NCBI RefSeq assembly: GCF_022867795.2
Contig: NZ_CP107006.1
Coordinates: 3,224,001 to 3,288,000, forward strand
DNA from: Chitinophaga horti
GTDB lineage: Bacteria > Bacteroidota > Bacteroidia > Chitinophagales > Chitinophagaceae
Reading direction: 5' to 3'
DNA length: 64,000 bases
Shown: in pieces, positions 35,651 through 43,548 of the stretch
Layout: the number at the start of each line of letters is the position of its first letter
Position numbering within the stretch: the stretch's first letter is position 1
Program-made: the position numbers and the translations under genes
Notes under the pieces: generated by a model
The model's database searches: none
Seen by the model: the letters and a program-made list of their open reading frames with translations, nothing else
Told to the model about the DNA's origin: nothing

Positions 35651-35860
35651 ATGAGAACATTTGGGATTATCCTCATCGTAATCGGTATAGCCATGATCCT
35701 GGTAAGGGGCTTTTCCGTACAAACTGAAAAAGAAGTGGTAGACCTTGGAGCGGTAGAGATCAACAAAAAAGAAAATAAATGGGTAGGATGGCCAACCTAC
35801 GCCGGTGGTATTGTGGCCGTTGTGGGCGTGGTGCTTGTGGTAGCAGGCAAAAGAAAATAA
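35651..35860 (+). CDS. Small two-helix membrane protein of unknown function
   Basis: 69 residues with hydrophobic helices at about 2-20 (TFGIILIVIGIAMILVRG) and 47-65 (WPTYAGGIVAVVGVVLVVAG), joined by a polar loop. No enzyme motif. The compact N-in/C-in hairpin and a proper stop before a long hairpin support a real gene. Comparable short proteins are common in this group, but I cannot name a family. It is divergent from queG. Confidence 0.65.
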   Translation: MRTFGIILIVIGIAMILVRGFSVQTEKEVVDLGAVEINKKENKWVGWPTYAGGIVAVVGVVLVVAGKRK

Positions 35861-35862
35861 AC

Positions 35863-35898
35863 AACGATGCCTGCCGTTACGACGCGGCAGGCATCGTT
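35863..35898. terminator. Long perfect hairpin between convergent genes
   Basis: 14-bp perfect stem AACGATGCCTGCCG/CGGCAGGCATCGTT with an 8-base loop. No strict T run follows on the plus strand; on the minus strand a T-rich stretch (TGTTTATTTTC) follows. It probably ends both the small membrane gene and the SDR gene. Confidence 0.65.
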
Positions 35899-35906
35899 CA
35901 ATATGC

Positions 35907-36626
35907 TTATGGATTGGTCGACCATAAACCGGCTGACTTCAGCACCACACGTGGGTTCAGTTTCAGCTGGCTTACCACGAATTCGGCCAGGTCTTCGGCC
36001 TGCATCACCTTTTCGGGATTACCGTCGGTGAGCTTCAGTTCGATGGCCATATCTGTACCCACCGTACTCGGCGTAAGAGCGCTCACGCGGATGTTATGTT
36101 TACGCACTTCCAGCATCAGCGATTCTGTGAGTCCGAGCAACCCGAATTTAGACGCACTGTACGCGCTGGTAAGTGGCGCACCTCGTTGTCCGGCTGTTGA
36201 TGAAATATTGATAATATCGCCGCCTTTACGATCGATCATACCCGGCAGCACCGCACGCGTTACGTAATAGACGCCCAGCAGGTTTACTTTGATAATGTTC
36301 TCCCACTCTTCAGGCTGTAAGTCCAGGAAACCGCCAAAGCTGGCGACACCGGCGTTATTCAGCAGGATATTCGTAGGGCCTACTTCCGCCTCCAGTTTTG
36401 CTACCGCAGCTTCTACTGCTTCACGGTCCGATACGTCTGCTATAGCCGTAGCGATCTTCACCTCACTATTTTTTATTACTGCTGCCGTTTCTTCGAGCGT
36501 TGCCGCCGAGCGACCCATCAGGCCGATATTCACACCTTCTGCCGCCAGGGCTACTGCTAATGCCTTTCCTATCCCCCTTCCGCCGCCTGTGATGAGCGCT
36601 GTTTTTCCTTTTAATGACACTGCCAT
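35907..36626 (-). CDS. SDR-family oxidoreductase (3-ketoacyl-ACP-reductase-like)
   Basis: 239 residues from ATG 36626. Rossmann motif [21 protein letters not shown] ([13 protein letters not shown]), catalytic Ser in [11 protein letters not shown] and Tyr/Lys in SAYSASKFG. It is closest to the FabG-like SDRs, but outside a fatty-acid cluster the substrate is open. A perfect -7 element 22-29 bases upstream supports this start over the longer frame to 36650, which it overlaps. Confidence 0.9.
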   Translation of the reverse strand: MAVSLKGKTALITGGGRGIGKALAVALAAEGVNIGLMGRSAATLEETAAVIKNSEVKIATAIADVSDREAVEAAVAKLEAEVGPTNILLNNAGVASFGGFLDLQPEEWENIIKVNLLGVYYVTRAVLPGMIDRKGGDIINISSTAGQRGAPLTSAYSASKFGLLGLTESLMLEVRKHNIRVSALTPSTVGTDMAIELKLTDGNPEKVMQAEDLAEFVVSQLKLNPRVVLKSAGLWSTNP

Positions 36627-36647
36627 AAATCCAGTTTTATTTGCTGT

Positions 36648-36655
36648 CAAAGGTA
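36648..36655 (-). promoter_or_regulatory. -7 element of the SDR gene
   Basis: Minus-strand TACCTTTG is a perfect TAnnTTTG, 22 bases before the ATG at 36626. Confidence 0.5.
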
Positions 36656-36701
36656 GGGAACTTCAACATTTTTCTTTTCGGGATAAATAACCATGCCTGC
36701 C

Positions 36702-36709
36702 TATATTTG
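36702..36709 (+). promoter_or_regulatory. -7 element of the aldose epimerase gene
   Basis: TATATTTG is a perfect TAnnTTTG, 26 bases before the ATG at 36735. It lies back to back with the SDR promoter, 46 bases apart. Confidence 0.55.
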
Positions 36710-36734
36710 TGCAACAAGTTTGAAAAACAGCCAT

Positions 36735-37604
36735 ATGCAGTATTTATCCAATGAACAGCTTAGCATCAGCATTGCGGAAAAAGGCGCGGAACTGCAAAGC
36801 ATCAGGCGTACCGACCTGCAGCTCGACTACCTCTGGAGCGGCGATGCGGCCTTCTGGGGCAAGAAAAGTCCCGTATTGTTCCCCATCGTTGGCGGACTGA
36901 AAAACAACCAGTATACCCACCAGGGTAAAGCCTACCAGCTGGGTCGTCATGGTTTCGCCCGCGACCAGGTATTTGAAGTAAGTGCACAGACGACTGACAG
37001 CATTACCTTCACGTTGCGTGACAGCGAAACATCACTCGCCGTGTACCCGTTCCCGTTCCAATTCAGTGTGCGTTACCAATTGAGCGGCGATACGCTGGCG
37101 GTAAGTTACATAGTGAAAAATACAGGCGATTCGGAGATGTGGTTTTCTGTCGGTGCGCATCCTGCGTTTAAGTTGCCGCTTACCGGCGACACGGCTTTTG
37201 ATGATTATTACCTGCAATTCTCCGACACTGAAAACACAGGACGCTGGCCACTTTCGCCTGATGGGCTCATAGAACTGAAGCCTGGTCCTCTGCTGGAAAA
37301 CACCCGTAAATTAGCGCTGAATAAGCCGATGTTTTATGCTGATGCGCTTGTATTGAAACACATGGCCTCTGATGAAATAACGATCAAAAGTGACAAACAT
37401 GCGCACGGCGTTACCATGCGTTATGATGGTTTTCCCTTCTTCGGCATCTGGTCAGCGAAGGATGCAGACTTCCTCTGTTTAGAGCCATGGTGCGGCATTG
37501 CAGATGCTGTAAATACGAGCGGAGAGCTGTCGGACAAAGAAGGTATTATTCAGTTATCCGCTGGTGACACCTGGGCAAAACAATGGTCGGTTAAATTCTT
37601 TTAG
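36735..37604 (+). CDS. Aldose 1-epimerase family protein
   Basis: 289 residues from ATG 36735. A galactose-mutarotase-like beta-sandwich (LacX subgroup): IAEKGAELQSIRRTDLQLDYLWSGDAAFWGKKSPVLFPIVGG, LGRHGFARDQVFEV with the first catalytic His, WFSVGAHPAFKLPL with the second, and FLCLEPWCGIAD near the end with the catalytic Glu. It interconverts alpha and beta anomers of an aldose; the exact sugar is unknown. Single gene between its own promoter and terminator. Confidence 0.92.
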   Translation: MQYLSNEQLSISIAEKGAELQSIRRTDLQLDYLWSGDAAFWGKKSPVLFPIVGGLKNNQYTHQGKAYQLGRHGFARDQVFEVSAQTTDSITFTLRDSETSLAVYPFPFQFSVRYQLSGDTLAVSYIVKNTGDSEMWFSVGAHPAFKLPLTGDTAFDDYYLQFSDTENTGRWPLSPDGLIELKPGPLLENTRKLALNKPMFYADALVLKHMASDEITIKSDKHAHGVTMRYDGFPFFGIWSAKDADFLCLEPWCGIADAVNTSGELSDKEGIIQLSAGDTWAKQWSVKFF

Positions 37605-37629
37605 CAAGATAAAAATACGTGTAAAACGA

Positions 37630-37664
37630 GCAGGCTGCCTGGTTTGGGCGGCCTGCATATTTTT
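37630..37664 (+). terminator. Rho-independent terminator of the epimerase gene
   Basis: 10-bp stem GCAGGCTGCC (37630-37639) / GGCGGCCTGC (37647-37656) with one G-T pair, then ATATTTTT. Confidence 0.8.
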
Positions 37665-38084
37665 AGGGACTATGTTTAATAAGATAACTTTCCTGGCGAA
37701 TAAATAAAAAAATTAGTTGTAGACGGATGCAATACTTTTGATCCTGTTGATACGATACACGGCCCGCAGCCTTGCTGTAAAATGGCCACAGGTAGTCCTC
37801 CGGCATTGTTAGCCCTCTTGCCGCAGACGCCACAAAATTTCAGTAACAAGACCACTCCATCATCGGTAGTATAGAGGATTGCTTCGGGGTTGTAGCGAAG
37901 CAGTCCTCGCCAGAAAAAACGTAGCAGCCATTGGTTGCGATCATGATATATAAGATGCGTGCGTAACGCATCTGCAGGAGACTTTTGTTTTGCTTCGTCG
38001 GAACTCCGGACGCCGGGGGTTAGTACCGGAGTTCCATATTTAGGGTTAAGCAATACCGGTAGGGTGATCCGGATTGCGGCATTG
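37665..38084. other. 420-bp gene-free region rich in stem-loops
   Basis: No convincing gene. Inverted repeats seen: a 13-bp stem GAGGATTGCTTCG/CGAAGCAGTCCTC (37874-37886, 37896-37908), an 8-bp stem AGATGCGT/ACGCATCT (37953-37960, 37966-37973), and a perfect 10-bp stem GGAACTCCGG/CCGGAGTTCC (38000-38009, 38026-38035). A minus-strand open frame (38134-37676) crosses all of these and the downstream terminator, and its translation has no recognisable domain. It could be a structured RNA, the remains of a mobile element, or a decayed gene. Confidence 0.4.
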
Positions 38085-38113
38085 AAAAAGGCGGTACAGT
38101 TACCTGTACCGCC
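38085..38113 (-). terminator. Rho-independent terminator of the GNAT/coiled-coil operon
   Basis: Perfect 10-bp stem GGCGGTACAG/CTGTACCGCC with a four-base loop, followed on the minus strand by five T (38089-38085). Confidence 0.85.
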
Positions 38114-38151
38114 AATTACAAAATGTTGGTCCACAAATATGTTGGAACGAA

Positions 38152-38517
38152 TTAACCGAGGTTTTGGCGGAAAGACTTGAACTCTTTACGCAGTTCACCG
38201 AACAGGCGATCGAATTGCTCCATGTCCTCCTGCTGAAGGTGATCGAGTGTGAGCAGTTTGTCACTATCGGCACCCTCTTCGGACATGAGTTTATCGATAC
38301 GGGTGATCTCGCCGAGTTTATCGTTTACGACTACTTTGTGACGGATCAGGGAGTTTTGCAAGTGCTCCAGCTGGATCTTCTGATCGGTAGACGTGGCCTT
38401 TGAAGACAGATCTGTAAGTTCTGCCTGCAGGGATTTGATTTCCTTTTCTGCTTTCAGGAGGTCTAATTTCCAGATCTGATGCTGTTTGTGCAGCTCTTCG
38501 AAGTTTTTAACGGGCAT
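38152..38517 (-). CDS. Small coiled-coil protein of unknown function
   Basis: 121 residues, almost entirely charged alpha-helix. Heptad-like stretches run through LKAEKEIKSLQAELTDLSSKATSTDQKIQLEHLQNSLIRH and on to the C-terminal EDMEQFDRLFGELRKEFKSF. There is no Cys, signal or membrane segment. No family was recognised; it is likely a cytoplasmic oligomer or scaffold. It begins 27 bp after the GNAT gene and ends at a clear terminator, so the two form an operon. Confidence 0.75.
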   Translation of the reverse strand: MPVKNFEELHKQHQIWKLDLLKAEKEIKSLQAELTDLSSKATSTDQKIQLEHLQNSLIRHKVVVNDKLGEITRIDKLMSEEGADSDKLLTLDHLQQEDMEQFDRLFGELRKEFKSFRQNLG

Positions 38518-38544
38518 GTTGTTTATCAGTTTTGAAATGAAAGA

Positions 38545-38844
38545 TTAAACATGGATACCATGCGCGAGCAGCTTTTTCCATTGTGGGTGCTGGCGCATGA
38601 AAGTTGTTACATAAGCACACAACGGTACCATTTTAAGCTTACGATCAGCAATGATCTCAAAAACCCGTTCCACGAGCGCCTGATCAACGCCTTTGCCTTC
38701 GAGTTGAGCGGGCACATCGACATTGGTGAGGAACATACGTCCTCCTCCCATCATGTACTCGACTTTAGCGAGTTTGCCGTTGATCCGCATTTCGAATTGG
38801 CGCGCGCCCTCATTTTCAACTACTGCAATGTCATTCAGGTTCAT
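38545..38844 (-). CDS. Small GNAT-family N-acetyltransferase (YjdJ type)
   Basis: 99 residues of the short GCN5-related acetyltransferase group (PF14542). VVENEGARQFEMRINGKLAKVEYMM opens the sheet, then LTNVDVPAQLEGKGVDQALVERVFEIIADRKLKMVPLCAYVTTFMRQHPQW, where the loop LEGKGVDQAL is the acetyl-CoA pyrophosphate site and CAYVTTFMRQHP is the family signature. The substrate is unknown. It is the first gene of the operon with the coiled-coil protein, with a predicted promoter at 38928-38935. Confidence 0.88.
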   Translation of the reverse strand: MNLNDIAVVENEGARQFEMRINGKLAKVEYMMGGGRMFLTNVDVPAQLEGKGVDQALVERVFEIIADRKLKMVPLCAYVTTFMRQHPQWKKLLAHGIHV

Positions 38845-38927
38845 AATATGTGTTTAATTAAAGATAATCGACAGTTGGGGGTAACGTTGTAGCGGCAGGG
38901 AGTAGGTTTAATTACAAGATGATGGCG

Positions 38928-38935
38928 CAAAGATA
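38928..38935 (-). promoter_or_regulatory. -7 element of the GNAT operon
   Basis: Minus-strand TATCTTTG is a perfect TAnnTTTG. It predicts a leader of about 78 bases to the GNAT start. Confidence 0.45.
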
Positions 38936-38975
38936 CGATTTTTTTGCTAAACAGGGCGCATTGGGCCATGATCCC

Positions 38976-38983
38976 TATTTTTG
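38976..38983 (+). promoter_or_regulatory. -7 element of bioA
   Basis: TATTTTTG is a perfect TAnnTTTG, only four bases separate it from the ATG at 38988. The predicted transcription start is at or next to the start codon. Confidence 0.45.
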
Positions 38984-38987
38984 CCGC

Positions 38988-40277
38988 ATGCAAAGAACCT
39001 TGAGCGACCGGGACCAGGCAGTGATCTGGCACCCGTATACACAGATGCAAACGGCCCCGGCGCCGATTGGAATTGTACGTGGCGAGGGAGCCCGGCTTTA
39101 CGACGAGCAGGGCGCGTGTTACATTGATGCGACTTCCAGCTGGTGGGTGAATATTCACGGGCACGCACATCCGCATATCACAACGCGGCTGGCCGCACAG
39201 GCGGCGCAACTGCAACACTGCATATTCGCCGGGTACACCCATGAACCCGCCGTGGCGCTGGCAGAGCAGTTACTGCCTTTGCTGCCGGGCGAACAACGGA
39301 AGGTGTTTTATTCTGATAATGGGTCTACTGCGGTAGAAGTGGCGCTGAAGATGGCAATACAGTATCATGCGAACGGGCGGGACGATGTGGCGCCACCCCG
39401 CCGCAGGTTGCTGGCCTTCCGGAACGCCTATCATGGTGACACGTTCGGAGCAATGAGTGTAAGTGAAAGAAGTGTGTTCACTAAGGCGTTCGACAGTTAC
39501 CTGTTTGACGTTAGCTTCCTGGATTTACCAACGATGGAGAATATCGGGCGGCTTTGCGACGAGGTTGATCAGCTTGCCGGAGATACCGCGGCCTTCATCT
39601 TCGAACCGCTGTTACAAGGGGCTGCTGGCATGTTGGTATACCAGGCAGCGGCGCTGGACTTATTGTTGAAGCATTGCCGTGGAAAAGGTATCCTGCTCAT
39701 CGCGGATGAGATCTTTACTGGCTTCGGCCGTACGGGTAAGGACTTTGCGATGCAGCATCTGCAAACCGCACCGGATGTAATCTGCCTTTCCAAAGGGCTT
39801 ACAGGCGGCGCTATCGCGCTCGGCGTAACCACTTGTGCGCAACATATCTATGACGCCTTCCTGTCCGAAAACAAGCTTAAAACGCTGTTTCACGGGCACT
39901 CTTTTACGGCAAACCCGCTTGCCTGCACGGCAGCACTGGCCAGCCTGGAATTATTCCGGGAGCCGGCATGCCGGCAGCAACGACAACGGGTTAGTGAAGC
40001 GCATGCACAGTTTGCGGGCTGGCTTAATAACTGCCCGTCGGTGAAGAACGTAAGGCAGCTGGGAACATTACTGGCGTTCGACGTAATAACTGCCGGCCCG
40101 GACACCTACACTAACGAACTGGCGGCTGCGATTCACCGCTTCTTCCGGGCGAGGAAAGTGATGCTTAGGCCGCTGGGTAATACGATCTATATACTGCCTC
40201 CGTACTGCATTACAAACGAGGAACTGGAGGTGGTGTATGACAGCGTACGGGATTTTCTGCGGGAAACGGGCAACTAG
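38988..40277 (+). CDS. bioA: Adenosylmethionine-8-amino-7-oxononanoate aminotransferase
   Basis: 429-residue class III PLP-dependent transaminase of biotin synthesis, converting KAPA to DAPA with S-adenosylmethionine as amino donor. The start MQRTLSDRDQAVIWHPYTQM at 38988 aligns with the normal BioA N-terminus; upstream in-frame ATGs at 38919/38922 would add unrelated residues. Motifs: WHPYTQM, ATSSWWVNIHGHAHP (substrate Trp/Tyr region), YSDNGSTAVEVALKMA, AYHGDTFGAMS, LLIADEIFTGFGRTG with the PLP Asp, and CLSKGLTGG with Lys269 as the Schiff-base Lys. No other bio genes are in the window. Divergent from the GNAT operon. Confidence 0.95.
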   Translation: MQRTLSDRDQAVIWHPYTQMQTAPAPIGIVRGEGARLYDEQGACYIDATSSWWVNIHGHAHPHITTRLAAQAAQLQHCIFAGYTHEPAVALAEQLLPLLPGEQRKVFYSDNGSTAVEVALKMAIQYHANGRDDVAPPRRRLLAFRNAYHGDTFGAMSVSERSVFTKAFDSYLFDVSFLDLPTMENIGRLCDEVDQLAGDTAAFIFEPLLQGAAGMLVYQAAALDLLLKHCRGKGILLIADEIFTGFGRTGKDFAMQHLQTAPDVICLSKGLTGGAIALGVTTCAQHIYDAFLSENKLKTLFHGHSFTANPLACTAALASLELFREPACRQQRQRVSEAHAQFAGWLNNCPSVKNVRQLGTLLAFDVITAGPDTYTNELAAAIHRFFRARKVMLRPLGNTIYILPPYCITNEELEVVYDSVRDFLRETGN

Positions 40278-40280
40278 CGT

Positions 40281-40410
40281 GCAGGGGGCCGCTGGGAATA
40301 GGAGACAGCGTGAGGTTTTGGAGGAACAGGCGCTAGTGTGCGGGATTTCGCTGCAACAGGCAGGCGCCTGCGAAGGCGCGCAGGACTCCCGCGCGAACGG
40401 GCGAGGCTAA
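40281..40410. repeat. GC-rich palindromic intergenic segment
   Basis: Follows the bioA stop. It contains the perfect 12-bp palindrome GCAGGCGCCTGC (40360-40371) and the GC-rich string CCCGCGCGAACGGGCG (40388-40403), similar in content to the repeats at 41.1 kb. No gene. Confidence 0.4.
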
Positions 40411-40465
40411 TAAAACTTTGTAATAATTGGGGTTATAGGACAGCTATGTCCGGAATAGACAGGAA

Positions 40466-40504
40466 TAAAAAACCCCTGTTGCTTCCGCATCAGGGGATTT
40501 TTTA
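40466..40504. terminator. Bidirectional terminator between bioA and the DUF2911 gene
   Basis: CCCCTG (40473-40478) pairs with CAGGGG (40491-40496), flanked by an A run on the left and a T run on the right, so it works for both convergent genes. Confidence 0.82.
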
Positions 40505-40533
40505 AATTTCTTGTTGTGAAACAGAAACGCGTA

Positions 40534-41028
40534 CTAGAATTTCACGGGAACGCTCACTTTCGTTTTATCCCATTCGAACACTATGGCGTTCTTAGGTAAC
40601 GAAATGGTGAATTTCTCCTGTACGTCGGAACGAGAGGTTACCGGCGCCTTTACTTCTACCACGTTTTTGTCTTTTGTTTTGTCATACTCGAATGCGCCGG
40701 ATTGCGCAGGCTGGCTATTCAGGATCACAGTCCATTCTTTTTCGCCAGGGATGGTAAACAGCGCGTAAGTACCCGCTTTTACTTTCTTGCCGCCGAAAGT
40801 GGCGTCCTTTTCGAAAGTAATATCGGTAGACTTATTAGCGCCGGTACGCCATACCTGTCCGTAAGGAACCAGGCCACCGAAGATGTCTCTGCCATTTTTG
40901 GAAGGCTGACCATAGGAAACCTTAACATTTGGAGCAGATACTTCCACGCGCGGGCTTTTAGGCGGGTTTTGCGCGATTACGTTCGTACCGATCAGGATCA
41001 TCGATAACAAAACGAGCATTCTTTTCAT
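40534..41028 (-). CDS. DUF2911-family exported protein
   Basis: 164 residues with a signal peptide (MLVLLSMILIGTNVIAQ). DUF2911 signatures: RVEVSAPNVKVSYGQPSKNGRDIFGGLVPYGQVWRTGANKSTDITF, TYALFTIPGEKEWTVILN and IVFEWDKTKVSVPVKF. Predicted all-beta and periplasmic; no activity is established. Flanked on both sides by GC-rich repeats. Confidence 0.92.
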   Translation of the reverse strand: MKRMLVLLSMILIGTNVIAQNPPKSPRVEVSAPNVKVSYGQPSKNGRDIFGGLVPYGQVWRTGANKSTDITFEKDATFGGKKVKAGTYALFTIPGEKEWTVILNSQPAQSGAFEYDKTKDKNVVEVKAPVTSRSDVQEKFTISLPKNAIVFEWDKTKVSVPVKF

Positions 41029-41111
41029 AAGAAACGTTTTATTGATGTGAATTGAAACTGGAAATTACGGTGATTCAGAGAATAAAAGTGTACCGCTCAT
41101 ACATTTAGATT

Positions 41112-41223
41112 GCCTGCGGCGCGCTTGCGGTGCCAACTTTGAGGCGCGAACCTCGCGGTAAACGGGCGGCGCAGACTTGCGACGGGCGATGCGTCAGGCG
41201 CGAGCCTCGCGGTAAAACAGGCG
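41112..41223 (+). repeat. About 54-bp GC-rich tandem duplication
   Basis: AGGCGCGAACCTCGCGGTAA (41142-41161) recurs as AGGCGCGAGCCTCGCGGTAA (41196-41215), 54 bases apart, each preceded by a related GCGGCGC-n-CTTGCG segment. GCG-rich and intergenic, between the DUF2911 start and the SRPBCC stop. Confidence 0.55.
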
Positions 41224-41227
41224 CCCC

Positions 41228-41701
41228 CTACTTGATCGCCGCACTCGCCTCCGACACCTTCTTCAGGTCGGTGAGCCCCTGCTCCATGACGGGGCCGTAA
41301 ATCTTATCCATCAGCAGGCCGCGCACTTTCCACCAGGGCAGCACGCCTACATGCCGGGAGATCGACCAGTTGATCGTGGTGTTGTTGCCGTCATAAGAAA
41401 GGTAAATACTGCCTTTGAGGTTCAGCCGCTCGTCGGTCGATAACACTTCGTAAGTAACCAGCGAATCGGCCACCACTTCTTTCAGCACGAGGCGGCCATG
41501 TTGCGGGTCCTGGCTTACCGGCCACGGATACCAGTGTTTCCAGTTGGCCGTATCTGCCAGTTGTTCGAACACTACTTCCGGCGTGGTGTTGATCACGCCT
41601 GCACGTTGCATCTTGGCTGTTGAAGAAAATAAGAGAGAGAATAAAAAAAGTAATAACAATAAAACCGCCAGGGACGACAGCAACATCCGGATACCACGCA
41701 T
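41228..41701 (-). CDS. SRPBCC-family protein with N-terminal membrane anchor
   Basis: 157 residues. A membrane helix at about 6-26 (MLLSSLAVLLLLLFLFSLLFS) is followed by a START/SRPBCC-like fold of the polyketide-cyclase type: VINTTPEVVFEQLADTANWKHWYPWPV, then YEVLSTDERLNLKGSIYLSYDGNNTTINWSI and the C-terminal helix IYGPVMEQGLTDLKKV. This fold binds hydrophobic ligands; ligand and role are unknown. It starts 9 bp after a second SRPBCC gene and is probably a co-transcribed paralogue. Confidence 0.85.
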   Translation of the reverse strand: MRGIRMLLSSLAVLLLLLFLFSLLFSSTAKMQRAGVINTTPEVVFEQLADTANWKHWYPWPVSQDPQHGRLVLKEVVADSLVTYEVLSTDERLNLKGSIYLSYDGNNTTINWSISRHVGVLPWWKVRGLLMDKIYGPVMEQGLTDLKKVSEASAAIK

Positions 41702-41710
41702 AGTGTTTCT

Positions 41711-42253
41711 TTAAGCCTTAAATTCAGTTAATTGTTTCAGATTATTTAATCCAGTTTGAAAATCCCTTGCCATCCATTTGTCCATCATCAACCCAGCCAG
41801 TTTACGCAGTGGGTGATTACCGGTATATGCTTCGAAGCTCCAGGTAACGGAGGTACCACCTTCAGCAGGATCCAGCCGGTAGTAACCTTTCATTAAACCA
41901 CGCCCCATAAAGTAAATATCGGTCGCAATAAACCGGAAAGGTTTAGAAGCTGTAATGATCAATTTACCCCGACCGGTTTTACGCCGGTGGCTTTCCCAGC
42001 GATAGGTGGCACCAATACCTTCGTCGGTACCGCCATAAACGTTTTTCATACCTGGCTCCTGGTCTTGCCGGTGCCAGGGCGACCAGCGGCGCCAGTTACG
42101 AAGGCTGTTAATTTCATGAAAGATTTTCTCGGCAGGTGCCTTAACGAACATCGTTCCGGCTACCCTCACTTTGGGAGGAAGAAAAAGAGACACCACAAAA
42201 AACACCAGCACTGCCACGGCAATGGCCCCAACAATGAGAAACAAGGCTTGCAT
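41711..42253 (-). CDS. SRPBCC-family protein with N-terminal membrane anchor
   Basis: 180 residues. An N-terminal helix (about 3-25, ALFLIVGAIAVAVLVFFVVSLFL) precedes an SRPBCC domain: RVAGTMFVKAPAEKIFHEINSLRNWRRWSPW, ATYRWESHRRKTGRGKLIITASKPFRFI, GGTSVTWSFEAYTG, then the long C-terminal helix. It shares layout and the NWxxWxPW motif with the next gene, so the two look like a tandem duplication. The function is unknown. Confidence 0.87.
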   Translation of the reverse strand: MQALFLIVGAIAVAVLVFFVVSLFLPPKVRVAGTMFVKAPAEKIFHEINSLRNWRRWSPWHRQDQEPGMKNVYGGTDEGIGATYRWESHRRKTGRGKLIITASKPFRFIATDIYFMGRGLMKGYYRLDPAEGGTSVTWSFEAYTGNHPLRKLAGLMMDKWMARDFQTGLNNLKQLTEFKA

Positions 42254-42328
42254 ATTGAAGTTTTTTGTTAAAAATTATTCGCATTCCGTACACTAAAAGT
42301 TACGCCGAATCTTTCAGAATTCAAACGA

Positions 42329-43429
42329 CTATTCCCAACGGAAGACCTTGATTGCGACTGCGTAAATTACCACACCCCACAAACCAAGCACCATGATCTG
42401 CGGCCACACATCCCACAGGTGAAGCCCTTCGAACGCGATTTTACGTAGGGCGTCGTTCAGGTAAGTGAGTGGCATGATCCTGCAAATCGGCTGCAGCCAG
42501 GTAGGAAATGAGTCTACGGAGAAAAAGGTGCCTGCCAGCAAAAATTGCGGTAGGGTGACAATATTCGCTAATGGCGGGATGGTACTTTCTGTTTTCGCAA
42601 TACCGCTCACCACAAAGCCGAAGCCCATAAAAACGATCAGGCCGAAGGCACAGAGCAACAGCATCTCGGCAAAAGTAGACACCCCGTTGATCAGCGTAAA
42701 GCCAAAGGCGAAATACCCGATACTGATGATCACTACGGCGCCGAACAGCTGGAATAACAGGCGGCTCAGCCCCTCTCCCAATATGATATAACCCCTATGT
42801 ACGGGCGTGGCGAAAAAGCGTTTTAATACGAGCGTTTGCCGCAAACTGAAGAAAAGGAACGCCGTACCGAAAACGGCGGCGCTCAATAATGAAAACCCAA
42901 GTTGTCCGGGTAAAATAAAGTCGATCGTGGTGTATTTGCGACCCGGCACCACTTCCGTAGCCACGGTAGCAACGGAGCCTGCCCGACGGTACCATTGGTC
43001 GTTCAAACCGGCAATTGTTTCTGCGAGCAGCGAGCGGAATACCCTAATATTTTGTCCGGCCGCCGAGGAAGTTCTGAGCAGGATAGAGTCGTTGGGAGCG
43101 CCGGCAGAGGGGCGCGATTGCACGTAAATGATCGCTGCGATGCGGCCTTTCTGGAGGTCCTGCGCCATTTCCGCTGTGGTTTCGTCAGTTACCAGCCGCA
43201 GCTCCGGCTTGGCGACGAGCGCCTTATACAGGGCCGCTGTGGTATCGGTACGAGGATCGACTCCGACCTTCACCGTTACGCCGCGATTACCCATAAAACC
43301 GAATACCAGTATGAATATCAGTGGAAAAGCCAGACTAAATACTACAGTGGACGGACTCCTGAAAATCGCCCTGATGCTCCCCTTCATAATCGCCAACATG
43401 GCGCGCCACTGGCTATACTGCTCTGCCAT
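42329..43429 (-). CDS. ABC-2-type transporter permease
   Basis: 366 residues from ATG 43429. Topology is that of the YhgE/DrrB-like ABC-2 permeases: one helix near 28-48 (VFSLAFPLIFILVFGFM), a large external domain (about 50-170), then five helices (about 175-360) containing SLLSAAVFGTAFLFFSLRQTLVLKRFFATPVHRGYIILGEGLSRLL and the late PQFLLAGTFFSVDSFPTWLQPICRIMPLTYLNDALR, which is typical. It should form an efflux or export channel with an ATPase, but no ATP-binding subunit lies next to it; the neighbours are unrelated. Partner and substrate are unknown. Confidence 0.92.
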   Translation of the reverse strand: MAEQYSQWRAMLAIMKGSIRAIFRSPSTVVFSLAFPLIFILVFGFMGNRGVTVKVGVDPRTDTTAALYKALVAKPELRLVTDETTAEMAQDLQKGRIAAIIYVQSRPSAGAPNDSILLRTSSAAGQNIRVFRSLLAETIAGLNDQWYRRAGSVATVATEVVPGRKYTTIDFILPGQLGFSLLSAAVFGTAFLFFSLRQTLVLKRFFATPVHRGYIILGEGLSRLLFQLFGAVVIISIGYFAFGFTLINGVSTFAEMLLLCAFGLIVFMGFGFVVSGIAKTESTIPPLANIVTLPQFLLAGTFFSVDSFPTWLQPICRIMPLTYLNDALRKIAFEGLHLWDVWPQIMVLGLWGVVIYAVAIKVFRWE

Positions 43430-43481
43430 AATCAATATTTACAAAAACGGCGTAAAACTAATACGGGTTTCGGCCATTTCC

Positions 43482-43521
43482 AAAAAAACCGGCCCGCACA
43501 CCCTTTCGGGCGGCGGGCCGG
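43482..43521 (-). terminator. Rho-independent terminator of the ZU5-like lipoprotein gene
   Basis: 9-bp stem CCGGCCCGC/GCGGGCCGG followed on the minus strand by seven T (43488-43482). Confidence 0.85.
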
Positions 43522-43548
43522 CACACTTGCCATGATCCCTGGTGAAAG

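Noticed and set aside
34551..35654. 367-codon plus-strand open frame opposite queG
   Set aside because: Mirror of queG on the other strand. The minus strand carries complete QueG iron-sulfur motifs, so the plus-strand frame is a shadow.
37676..38134. 152-codon minus-strand open frame
   Set aside because: Its first part reads through the terminator hairpin at 38085-38113, the rest covers inverted repeats, and the translation has no recognisable domain or signal. Treated as a gene-free structured region.
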